Source: Sipunculus nudus (lineage: Eukaryota; Annelida; Sipuncula; Golfingiida; Sipunculidae). Taken from it: DNA of 64,000 bases. Made by a program: the position numbers and the translations under genes. Numbering within the stretch: the first letter of the stretch is position 1; the number at the start of each line of letters is the position of its first letter. Location: NCBI GenBank assembly GCA_026874595.1, contig CM049315.1, positions 38,210,164 through 38,274,163 on the forward strand, read 5' to 3'. The notes under the pieces are model-generated. The model ran no database searches. It was given only the letters and a program-made list of their open reading frames with translations, and was not told the DNA's origin. Positions 37,601-51,000 of this stretch are shown here, in pieces.

Positions 37601-40600
37601 CATTTCAGCTGTAGTAATTGGTTGCTTCAACTGAAATAAACCAATCAGATGCACCGAGCATTCATTTTCTTGTCATTGTTGCCGGAACCTTGAAACCTAT
37701 AGCTACATGCGATCATGTAGCGGTACCATGTCAACTGAATTAACTGTTCATTATACCTATTATTCACAAGAGAAGGATCCGTGAAAAAATAACATGTAAA
37801 AAATTTAAAAAAAACATGATACTCACCATCTACATTCGGTTCAAAGAAATGTTAGAAACTTATTCAAGCGGTCATCTCCTAAACTTGTCCAGTGTATGCA
37901 AGCAGACAAGAACATGTTGGCATTCGCTTGTTTGTTTGGACATTGTTCAGGAAGTATTTTTTCATAAGTTGTCGTTCCGCGCGATGAAAATATTTACAAT
38001 GTTTGTCAACGAACAGCTCGTACGCACACTGTTCCCTCTAAAAAAGGAACTTGTGGCTTCTTCCAAGAACGCGCACGGTACTGACTAAAAAATGATTCCA
38101 TATGTAACCACCTTCTCAGGGAAAAGGTTCTAGCTAGCAACTGAGGTTCTATCCCTGATCATAACTTATAATAAGGTTTCAGATGGAACCCGTGTTGTCT
38201 GTGGCGTCAAGGGTGGGGATAATTCGCGGGCGTGTGAGAACAGTCTATGTTTGGAAATCTCCTTATTATCCTTTAATTTTCTATGTGACACCTTTAAAAT
38301 GTTTCACAATTCAGTATAAGGTTTTAAGAAATGTATGTTTCCAGTACCGGTATAGATTAACTAAACCAGGTTTAGAAATACAACATTTCATAGTAATCTC
38401 AGAAATCGAACCAAACTCTAATAATTAATATATTTCGTTATCAATATATAAATATCATCATCTGAATATAGACCATCTGTCCCTTGCCAAAAATATAAGT
38501 GACAGAGGGAAATATACCTTTCCCCCGTGTGTTGACGCCCCTGCTTGTTGTGTCCGGAAGTCTCGATGATAAGGACGCGCATGCGTGCTTTATTTGAACT
38601 GTGAGGTTAACACTTCAATGGTCGAATGTTTTGGTCTCCCTAGATATTAGAAGAGGAAATAAGACTTGTGTAATACATAAAGATAAGACCTCTATATATA
38701 TGTATATATATCATATATCAATATAAATATATTTATATGTATATTTTATGTGAAGAATGTCGAGGCCACCTGTGTAGAGTTTAAGTGTCCAGCGACTAAA
38801 TAAACTCGACTAGTCTCTATCTGCATTAGAATTTACATTCACTTAATCTTAACGCCGAAAAAGGCTCTTGACAGTATTGGATGCATGGAATTGTTCATGG
38901 TTACACCAGCCATGTAGAACATGAAAGAATTCCAGCGTTAAGAAGGAAAATGACCGCTTTAAACACAAATTACGAAACATAATTATTGTTTTTCAGCTTC
39001 AGTTATTGAAAATAAACAAGCCGGACTTCTTTACATGAAATACGTTAATAAACTGTAAAGTGTTAACATTATTCTTCTCTGGTTGGCTGTGTCTTGCAAT
39101 TGTCCGAAAATTTTTTTTTTTTATACAAAAGACGGAAAAACGTCTTTTTACCAAGCCTTATTTCAGCTTAGTAATTGAGTAAGACAATTGGAGCGTTGAT
39201 TTGAAATCTATATCCCATGGGGTTTAACACATAGGCCTCTGGCACAAAACGGGGTTTCTTAATGCTTGGTTACACTTAATTACACCAACATTGAAGGAGT
39301 TCTCTGATTAACTTTTATATAACCGTTACATTGACGAATTATTACAGAGTGTATAAACTAGACGATATCATCCATCAATTCTTTCTCATTGCAAAAAAGC
39401 AGATACAGCTACCTTGCCAGCCAAAGTGCAAATAAAAAGGAGAAAGGATTTTTCTCTCAGTGTTTGGTCACGCTTCTTTACACATTTACTGAAGGTGCGC
39501 TCATAATTAATTTCGCATTATATTGACTAATTGTAACCAAGTGTGGACTTTTGGTTATAAAGTTACCCATCTTTTCTGATTCTTTGCAAAAAAAATCAAA
39601 TGTAAAAAAGAAGAGCCGATTTAATGCTAAAAGGGGTAGAATCTCTCGAAAGATGCGCTTCATTGACCAGGGACGAATGTCAATTAATTCTCACGCCGCC
39701 TAATGAAAAAGAAATCAAACTGCTATCACACAGTTTGCAAACTCTCCAAACACAACGCATATAATACCTTCAGGTTGGGCCACTACATACGCATATGTAT
39801 GTATGTATATATGTGTGTGTGTATACCATCTTATATATCTCAAATCGTTTCTCCGCACCAATCCTTACCCCCGGGCAATAAAGAAATATGTTGACACGGA
39901 ATCAGTGATTATTTCTCTTTGCCGATTGTATCATGCTACGACCTGATATATTTAGTTTTGTGAAACAAAGTATTAATTTTATAATATATCTGCTACACAA
40001 AGAACATCACACCCCTGGGCCCCTTAGAAGTTTATTCTTGTCGAAATTTGTGTGTGTGCGGATGACTTGTACATTATTTAGGATTAACATATGCAGCCTT
40101 TTGGCTGTAACAACTAAAACACTACTTTTTTTAATAACGTTTTCATTTTATTTGGAAGACTGTATCATATTTAAAGGATATAACTGAGGAATATAATTTT
40201 AAATGTGGTCCTTGCAATAACCTACTTTCTTTGAGAGTTTTCATATTATTTATCAAATTGTTTCCCTTCAAAATGAACATATAACGTATGATTAGATAAT
40301 TCTATATGATGTGTTATAACGTCCCAGGCTAGTGTGTATATATATGTGTGTGACCCTCTAGAACCTTACATAAACAGATGGTTCTAGGAAGAACCCTTCT
40401 GTATGGTTCTTAGAAGCACCCTTAATCAGGGTAACACATAGAACCCTTAGGGTTCCCAAAGAACTCTAAAAGATGGTTCCTTGAAGAATCCATACTAGAA
40501 GGTTCTACCTTGAACCTCTTAGGGTTCCTCACTGGCTCCACTCTAAAAAAGACTAAAGGATTCTGCCTTTCCTTATTGGAGTGTATACGCTCTCATTTGG

Positions 40601-43600
40601 TTCTCTGGATCAGTCACCTGTTCCCAAAACGTACGCGAACATATCGTGAAGAGTAAGAGAAAATAATCAGGCAAACTTCGCTGCTTTCGCGGGACATGGC
40701 TGAAACATAATCCAAACTATCAAAATCTGTTTACGGTGTCATGAAGATTTTGCAAACATGGCGCCTGTCGTGAGTAGGTCATTCGCATATGGAGAAGGTT
40801 TTTAGACATTTTTCAGAGCTAATCACGAGTAAATCACGACAAGGGATGCTCGAAAAGTTAACAAGAATTAAAAAAAATTCCCGTCAAACTAAAAGCGACT
40901 CCCAAGAATATATGACGCATATCTGAACTCCCTCCCATGTTCGGCAAACTTTTGAGCCAAATAAACGACTGTTGGACTTTTTTGTCAATATTCGCATCCA
41001 ATTGTTCTTGTGCCCCCTTGAAACCTGAATCCGTACGGAATCCTTTGTAAGAGAATTTATTTAGTAAACACAGGATAGTAATGGGCAGATTTTAGAGGTC
41101 GGTTTATCACTTAGGTTTTTTCTTTGTTCCTTTTAGCCGGATTTAAAATTGTATCATTCATTCTATATCACACCAGATTTTACTTTTATGCATATGGTAT
41201 GTGTCACCTTAATGCTAGTATGTGTCTTCTAAATGATTGTCATGACACCGAGAGCTCAACAAATATACTCAACAAACACCTTCACACACGTGATACTTGG
41301 TCTCAGAGGTGCGTGGCATCCGGTTTTATTTCATCATAACTTGTGTCCATGACTTTTTTCTTACAAAAGAGAATATTGGTATGGATCAATATCCAACTTT
41401 ATAAAATAATAATCAACTCACATTGAAAAAGATCTGAAGGCCTTAAAATGATAGTTATAATAGCAGCAATCACTGACGTTGACACAGTAGGTGTATTGTT
41501 CGTATTATCAATTACCCATGTGCACTGTAGTTCAGCAGTTGTGCTGGTGTCTCAACCAACCAAGCAGTCACAAAAAGGTCATTTGCCATGTGGGTCTGAA
41601 AATATATATGTGGTTCAGAATTGTTCTGTAGTGAGACCAAAAAATTAATATTTAATATTTAAGAATATATTTTTTGGAAATAGTCACAGTTAAAATGGAA
41701 AACATCGCCTTGCTCCATGATAAATGAATGGTACAAAATGGAGGATTTGCACACTCTGTGGGCCTTTTCAAAGGCATCTTATTGTGCTCCATGGTTTTAT
41801 ATCCTCGTCAGAACGACACGGACCTAGGGACGACCTACAAATGCTTTCATTATAAAAAACAAAGTGAACCCAGACTGCTGATAGAAGTTAAAATGATATA
41901 TGATATATAATATTTGATAAGGGGAGCTTCATTTTAAACTCATTTTAACGAACTGTTATATAAATGTTTGAATTTAAAAACGTTAATACTTGGTAGACAT
42001 TTATGCACAAGTGGCGTCTTTTGTTAAATATTGATTGTTCGCTTATAAACATAGATAAAGACCATAACGTAATTAATTGCTCAAATCGGGAATCTAAAAT
42101 GTTCAATAATCCTCTTTCTCTTATCTAAATAAATTTAATACATGGGAAAAGTATATCCACATATTAAAACCGTGTAAAGACTTATACATTTGCAACAGCT
42201 TTAAACTTTGACTATTGTTTTTATCTCGGGTTTCATGTCAAGTCCTTAAATGTAATAAAAAGATTCGTGTTCCTGTTTTCCAAAGCAAGCATCATCATTC
42301 CGCAGTAAAGCCTAAGTCAAAAAGACACACCCACGACTATCCTAGGAATTTCCCCAATTTTCTGTCGTAGACCTGCCGTATATGTATGTGACCTAGGCTT
42401 AACTATGCTTATGTATTTTTGGGTAAAAGTTGTGAAATGCAATACATATAAGTTATGTGTGAGATAATTTTCTGCATTTGGAAGCTTTTGTTAAGTTTTC
42501 CGCAAAACTGCTAATCCCATGAAATATAATTACGTGAGTTGTCAAACGAGAACAAGCGGGTTATTGCAATCAAGCTTTATTACACGCCAAAAGGCACTAT
42601 TATAGTCATACTAGAGATGTCTTGTTTTCTGCTTGAGCTTTAGAAACACAGTCGCAAGTCTTATATAATCCTGCGCCATGTCAGTCACCATACGAATTAA
42701 AAGAGATTTCGGGCCTGCATCTAAGTTATTTTATGCTGTAGAGCTTAAGTTTTCTTCTTTAGGCGGCGCTTGATATGTTTTCAATAACAGATAATGAAAA
42801 GAATGTTATCACCTAAAAATTGTTTTAAATAAAAATTTTATTTAGGTGCTAAAATTGCTCATAAAAGTATTTTTATTCGATTTTAATCCCGTATTTGTAG
42901 AAAATATGGTCTGACATGATCATAATATAATTTCCCTCTGGATCAATAGATTGCTTCTCGGGTGTTACACTAAAAGTCCACATGATAAAATAGTCTTGAA
43001 AATGGGGTTAAATGCCCACAAACAGACCAATAAAGTTACCAACCAAGGGAAAACCTCCCTACTTCACGCAGATGAACTAAAACGGGAAATAGTATAACAC
43101 AGGTATGCACTGTAGATGGATAGCATTATTCTATTATGCATTCTTTCAACTTATTTTTCTTTTGACCCCTTATAACACACCACCAAGTGAACAACCTGTA
43201 TCAACAAATTTATTATATGTCTAATTTTAATTTGGAAAAAGTTCAATTTAAGGAATGTATGTGTTTGTAACATAAGTATAATATCAAAGCAGTGAACGAG
43301 TCATGTGTAAAATAAGGGAATATGCTTTAAGGTTACCACTGACACTGTCTTCATTGATTACAAGTTTTTTGTGTGCTTTAACCATGATTATATATAAGCT
43401 CCTAGATAGTTAAAGTTTTAAATTAGACTTGAATTAAGGTAACGCTAAGCTCTGACCCGCTGTTCTATGCAAAAAGTATACCTTAAAATCATCTATTAAA
43501 CTAGGTTTTATACCACGCTGCTGCATATGGATCACGGTTTGTATGTAACCTTCGCAAATTGAGACTGATTGATAGTGTTTATTCATCATTTTGATTGATC

Positions 43601-44864
43601 GATTGAACCATTCTGTATTGACATATTGTCATCGACATCAAGAATTTTAAAAGTAACAACAAACGAAATGAACTCTGATTAACCCGGTTAGGGACTATAC
43701 ATAAAAAGCTCGGGCTCTTAAGATATATATGGACTGGGTTGTTTGTTCTTTTGCAGAAATCTGCGTGGGTAATTCAGACTGGCCATTAAAGATTATAATA
43801 GGACATTAAGTAAAATATATACTCTGTGTTCTTGATCCGGCTCTCCGCTTTTTCAAACAACATCAGATCATCTTCTGTTCTTCTGTTAGTAATACATATA
43901 TTAGGTTTGGCGTGTGCCATGCAACTGCAGAAAAATCCTCTTTGATCGCCGTAATTTCTTATTGTAATCTCCCGTAAAAAGATGCAAGTATTTTCTGGAG
44001 GAGGAAACGTAATTTACCATAATGGCGCCTTTGCATTCCTCCGAGGTCCTACTTGCCAGAGAACTATATAGACGTATTAAATGTCTCGTAGGACACATAA
44101 CTCCAAAGAAAACTAATTGTTCTTCATTTATTTTCTAAATTTGATTTCTTTTTCTTTGAATTGCTTAGGTATGTTTATACAAACCAACAACTTTATACAG
44201 TTACGACATGATATGAGTATAATATTGCCACCCTGTCGGTTGAGTAGCGCTGAATACCTTGCTTTACTTAATAATTATTCGTTTATCAGTCAGTTATTAA
44301 CGGATGCTTATGAGCGAAAGATGTACTCTTACATGATAATGTTGGTTATCGGAATAATAAGTTTTGTCTAACAACACCGTTGTTGCCGGCGGCTTGACGG
44401 ATCCATAAATCAATTGGCGAAACAAGTTTCACTGCCATGAAGTATATATATGTTAAGTCAATCTGTGTAATAGATCATTTCATGAAATGCCTAAATATTT
44501 CTGGAAACAATCAACAGTAAGGTGCTAGGATACCACACATCACTTGTCTCCCTAGTTAGCAATTACCATCGAGTACCTACTGGCTACAAGGAACCCCTAC
44601 ACAAATGTATTAGCTGAGAAAGGGGACTAAGACTAGAAGAGATGAATATTTTAGTAATTTCACGTGATAAATGGTGGGCACCGGCATTACCCAAAATGAC
44701 TAAAAGTTTTACAGATTAACACACACGCACACACAGACACACAAACACGACCAACACACACACACACACATATATATATTTACTACCTTACAAAGAGCCT
44801 CTCTGCTTAAAAGGCTCGTGTATTAATAGACAAATTAGTCTATCTAAAAGGCGTCCCCCTTTCT

Positions 44865-44908
<44 letters not shown>

Positions 44909-45178
44909 CTGTATGAATATATTTTGTATTTATGTTTTTTATTACACTTTTATATTTTATTAGAGGAGATGATGTGGCAAGACGGGACTGTAGTCACGTT
45001 CAATTGCTTTCCTTCTGCTAAACGTCCACTTGGAATTACTCGTGGCTATTTCAAAACAGGTGACAATTGTGATTGGGACAGTACAGATGGATACACTAAT
45101 AAATTGTTCTTATGTGAAAAACAAGGTAAATAAAATTCTCTATATTTGCATACAAATATCTATAACATTTTAATGAAT

Positions 45179-45231
<53 letters not shown>

Positions 45232-45300
45232 GTGGAATATGAATTCCAATTGGATTGATAACATCTCTCTCACTGTACCCCCTCTCCCTCTCTGTCTGTC

Positions 45301-45354
<54 letters not shown>

Positions 45355-48013
45355 CCACAGGAATAAAAAGTGGACTGTATAATCTGAGTTATATGAAAAA
45401 AGCAATCGTCTGTGTTGATAATTCGATAATTGTTGATCATATTTGTTCGCTTTATATAAAGATGGGATCTTTATTTAGGTTCCAATTTCACCTGAACTAA
45501 AAATTGATATAATCATGCATATATCAAGAGAAATAGAAAATCCAGGAACATAGAAATAAACATAGACCAACTAATATTATAAAACAGTAGTCAAACAAGT
45601 TGTGCATTAAAAAATCTGATAGCGCAACAGTGGAAGCAGAGCATGTCTAGATTATTTGAGAACATCATAACAAGGTCTACGGGATTAATTTTTCTTAAGA
45701 CATGTATGATCAATGCTTATATTAACAATCACACAACAATTTGAACCTGTGTAAAAGCATCGGTTTCACAAATATCATTTCTGAGAGATACTTGATTGTC
45801 TGTACACCACGCAAAATAGTTCTTCCAAGTAACGCTTCAGGTCTTATGTACAAGGAAGCAATCAAAGATATATGAAAATGGAAAATTAATCCATTTTCAT
45901 CAAAGTGCTCCCCAGTTATGTGCACAGACTCGAGCAGAATATGTAGGTGCTTCCTACAGTTTTTTTTATAAATCACTTCAATACTATTGGAGATTTATGA
46001 GCCTGCATAATTTCAGGCTGATAAGTGAGATCCCTTTCCACAAATTCACGCAGAAACGTACACTGCGCAAAAAATGTAGGTTGCGCCACATTGTGTACGA
46101 TAAATATATTAAAAGTAGATGGACAGGCGAAATTTCAGGCCTATAATATCAAATAAGTCCTATGAAATGGACATGTGCAATATATGTAAAACATAACTGT
46201 AGGTTTTTGCTCCGGCCATGTGTACGAGCAAGCTTACCTAGAGCTGTGCAAATAATTCAGGTATATGCATCAAAAGACTGAAATAAAAAGTGAACATGAA
46301 TTACCTACAGCAATTCTACAGCAGTAGCCAAATGGTAGTCTTTCTTTTAATCCTGGTACAAGGGGAGTGAATGGCGGAAACTTCGCTCAGTTGATCAAAG
46401 GAGTCCCCCCCCCCCCCGATTCAAGAGCTGTAAATGTGGCTTTTCCACATCTGAAACAGTTGACAGTTTGTGAAAGCTATTTATATAGCATGACAAGAAC
46501 TAGGCAGGTTAATAATTCTGAAAGAGTTGGCAGTCTACCAAAAGTATTTAAAGAAGCAAACCATTATATTGGGAGGCGGCCAATCCTGAAACAACGTTGG
46601 CACTATGCAAACGTTTACTATAGATGCTGACAAAATGTTGCTACCTAATTTAATAAAGTGCCAAAAGAAATCCTGGCTGCAATGCTTTTCTTAAGTTGAC
46701 AGATCCATATGATTTGTAATATTTTAATATATTTAGAAAAATAACAGATTGAGAGCAAATCATAATAAAGATTTTATTCAAGGGTTAATCCAACACCTTA
46801 GTTGAATATGGACCCCAATACTTTATATTACATATACAACTCTGCTTAAATAATCATTAGTAAATAATTATTACTAAAAAACAACGTGCAGCTTTGGTTA
46901 CGCGAAAATATCAATGATTATGGTTATAAATTACTGACGTAAGGCGTACAATATTCATCTTACATTTCCTCCGTAAAAATGTTAAAATTTGCCCAAGTAA
47001 GCAAATAGCTTTATCAGTTCAGCAAGAGTCATTGATTTTAGCCTTGTCTTTAGCAGGACTGTAACTGTTCTGTTAAAGACCTTTTTGATTTTTTAGCTAA
47101 ATCACTGCATTAGCCTCTAAATCTTTTTGCTAATTAGAGAGTGCAGTTTCATGATACAGCAGTATGTTTTTCATGCTATACAGGAAGAGGACTTGGTGTT
47201 CTGAAAGTATCTGTGGCGAATGATCCTTCATTTTGAATGCAGACGTTCTGTTGTTAATCAAATTTTGTTGTCAATATGCAAATTTAAATCTCAAATTAGA
47301 ATAAATTATCTGTTAATGCGTCAAGTTTATAAATTCAAAGGAAGGAGCAGAATTCGTGAAAGACAGATCAGAAGAGGATCCCCTGACTGACTTTGCCCAA
47401 AAATTACGTTTCCGTCCGCTGATACTTTGCGTGTTGCGGTCTCCCCAAGGGTCTGATACACCAAGTATCACTGTGCTGGATCTGTCATTTCAGCTTAGGC
47501 AACTGGACATAAGGCGCAAATCTGCTGATATAGGTTCTATAATGAATTTACAAAGACCGTACTGTCTATCCATGAAATATAATCAGAGGATACGAAGGTT
47601 CATGTATGGACTAGCCTTATTTAGGAAGTGTCGCGCTTGCGCAAGATTTGCGCATGCACCAGATTGAACCGCTGGTCACACTGCCTTGATATGGTAAAAT
47701 GACAAACGAGGACTGTGTTTACCCAAACGCAAAACTATAGCAAGGTATTAAACAGGCTGATGGGAGGCACTAAGACTGTGTTTCTTTGTACGAAGCAACA
47801 CCAAACTGATAGTGTGAAAGAATAGGCATAATATTACTTCTGGTTGTCTCCCTTTAAATCGGGTTGCTTACCAGTTACTTGTTCTTATGTACACCGCTTT
47901 ATATGAAACTCGTTCAAGGCAGCACTCGTGGGAGTAAAACAATCCTAAGCTCTATCTTGTCTTGCAAGCAATTAAGTTCCGGTTCATGAATGAGTTTATG
48001 TGAACTGCTTTTG

Positions 48014-48053
<40 letters not shown>

Positions 48054-51000
48054 ATGTATGTACAACATATGCATCGATGAATTGAATTTCCTCACCATCT
48101 GCAGTTGCTGTTTTTTAAAATAAATTTGGCAATAAAGTGACTCTACTTGCAATCATATAGCACGTGTGTCATAAAGGCTTCTTGCATTGATTTGTATAGC
48201 GTGTGTCATAGCTATAATGTGATGAGATGATCCAAATATGTAGCTTAGTGCAGTTTAGAGCTTGCTTTAATCTGATTAGATTAGCCTATAACATATTCAG
48301 CTGCAGCCGCTGCGTACCATCAGTAAACAGAGAACCGATTGCTTGAGCCTGTCCTGTCCTATATTGGCTTATAGAAACACTACGCATCGGCTGTGTGCTT
48401 GACCAATGCCTGGTGTCATCTTGCACCTGTCCAATAAAAATGAACAGTCGTCACAATTCACGCACCTTACTCCAAGAGTGCACGGATAGCTACCAACGTC
48501 AGTAAGATGTTATTAGATTTAGCAATGTTATTTAAAATGTTAATGAAACAGTTCATATAAATAGATTCACTGGGATTTTATATATTTTGTTATTTTATAT
48601 TTCTAAAACTTTAATGAGCGACCCTTCGTGGTTGCAAAAGCATTCAAAGTAAGTTATTGTTTAACTCAAATAAGTTCAGTAGCTTCACTGTTTTGGTTCT
48701 GAAGGTTCATGTCGTGAACAAGTTACCATTCAAAATGATTATCATGTTTCATTTCGAGATGCACAAAATTTTTACGCAATCCTAATAATATATTTTTTCT
48801 TGTAATTACATATAATTAATAATCACGATATATATATATATCTGAGGAAAATGGTATGAGAGTAATATATTGAAAATTACGCTTTAATCTTTGAAATAGT
48901 GTTGATCAAGCACGACCGAAGCGGCTGGAAAATTGTAAAGAAGAAGGCTGCTTGATATTAGAAAATTGAATTGTTTGATCATATGAACGATAACAGGGAT
49001 GGTCAACAATAATGTGTATTATAGTAGGGACCAAAATAAAAAATTAAATTCAGAGGAGGAAATAATTTAAGAAAACCATATAAACACTGAAGTTCCTTGA
49101 ACTTAGCTGGGATAATAAAGCTGAAATAACCATTTACAATGGTGCCTGATAAACAACGGGGAACATAAAAGGGAAATATCATTGTTCCAAATACCACAAG
49201 TGGGGTCCAGTTAAAGCATTGAAAGTAACTAGTGTCGGAACACCCTCTAAGTACAAGAAGTTAAAAAAAAAATCACGGGGATTGGTTTTGAACTGAACCT
49301 GAATAATCCTTCACCAGACACCAAAGAAAATTTTGGATAATAAAAGGTGAAGATCAAATACCTTTCCTGAAGTGAGAACAGCTCATAAAATGTGACAGAA
49401 CCGGTTACTAGATCACCCGATGCTTAACAACAGTTTAAATTGAAAGAAAAAAAAATGTGATTCTATCCTTCTAATCTAAATAAAGTTGACCAGATGAACA
49501 TTTTCTTTTCCTTCAATCTTGTTCCTATAATGAAATGACTGCAGATCCTGAAATGGCAAAAGTGCTTACCTTGCATCCTGGCCCTTTAAAGTGATGCTGA
49601 ATGTAGAAAAGGGTCTATATTGAAGTTTGTGTTGAAAATAACTTTAAATTTTGGTGAAAATCTGTTATCTACATTTCTTCCCCCTCGTCTCATTTATACT
49701 TTTACATTAGGTGAAGAATTTTCGAATAAGACTTTTACTATACAAACATGTTTAGTATTCTCTAGTATTCTTTTTCTCTGCTGATTAATTTTCTCCAGCG
49801 ATAAACAACTCTTGTCCAAATGAATGGACGAAAAATGAAACGAGATGCTATCTACTACCGAGTGATTTGAAGATGTACTGGCACGAGGCTCAAAAATATT
49901 GTAAAAGAAAGGAGAGTAACCTTGTGAGTATTGACAGTGAAAAGGAAAATACGTTCGTGAATTCTTTCGAAACAGATTTATGGATCGGTGCCAGAAGACC
50001 GCAGGGTAAGATTGTTTGTATATGTCATGTCCACACATATTTTCTTCTCTTACTGGCAACATTATGACAGCTTCAAAATCAATCGTGAATAAATTTTATT
50101 TATCTTAATTAGACATTCCTTTTCTGTGAAGTTTGTACAGCGTACGAGACAAAGTTCAAATAAAACACTTTTTCACACAGCAGGAATCAATCGAATTTAG
50201 TTAAACAAAGGCAAGCATATATTGACCGTGATATAGAGCGCCTATTCCGAGAATTTAAGTAGTTTCACCTTAATATAAATCGATTTATATTGTTAAAGTA
50301 TGTTTTTCGAATGTACGTATGCAGGAGTTCAGCCAGTTGGTTTGATAAATAAAAGATCGTTCACATCTTAACCGGTGTAACAACATAGACCCGCATAAAT
50401 GTATAGCTTTTAAAGTGGATGATGTCAGGAAGTAAATCAGGTACCTAGACAGGCATAAGTACACTTATTACTGTACTTATAGTTTAAGACAGATACCAAA
50501 TAGATAGGATACATTATATTAGACACAAATGAATCAATGTTGGTTGTTTCTGATCTTTAGCATTTCACCCTTCACCGTTATTGATTCGTCAGGGTTTTTG
50601 ATAAAGTGATCAATAAAAGCCAACAAGTGTATTCCACTTGTGAACAATATCGGTGGTTCCTTTTTTTTCATTTCTAGGCATGTGGACATGGCCAGACAAC
50701 TCAACCTTGACACTCGATTGTTTTCAGGATGTCGACAAACATTTCGGACTTTTAAAGTTTGTCAAAGGCGAATGTGAATGGGAAGCTAAAGACGCAACAG
50801 TCAACAATAAATTCGCATGCGAGAAACCACAAGGTAATGAATCTGGCATAGACATGTTAATTAGAGATTTTAAAAAAAGAAAAAAAAAATATTAGAATAA
50901 CTACTACTTCTGCAAAACTATTACTACTGCAAGTAATTATAACAATGCCCATACAACTACCACTAATGCTACAGTATATGTTTTTCTTATTCATGATTAT

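Larger units (their letters stand above)
33415..44963 (+). other. Gene 2 intron 2 (11.5 kb)
   Basis: Bounded by GTAAAA and TTTATTAG. It holds a second copy of the hairpin-headed repeat (34022-34665), a CCAAT-rich patch (34905-35350), a GGTTCT/AGAACC-rich repeat (40355-40600) and microsatellites near 44720-44910. I found no further exon. Confidence 0.6.

Noticed and set aside
43758-43812. Acceptor-like CTTTTGCAG followed by EICVGNSDWPLK, reminiscent of a lectin-domain start
   Set aside because: The frame stops after 18 codons and no downstream lectin motifs follow. At most a decayed exon, and I cannot support it.
45160-45405. Open frames made of YIYIYI and RERERE
   Set aside because: Direct translations of (TA)n and (TC)n microsatellites, also seen near 5410, 7600, 31570 and 63000.
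46367-47667. Two plus-strand open frames of 87 and 103 codons in intron 3
   Set aside because: No recognisable motif, no flanking splice sites of matching phase, and composition like the surrounding intron.
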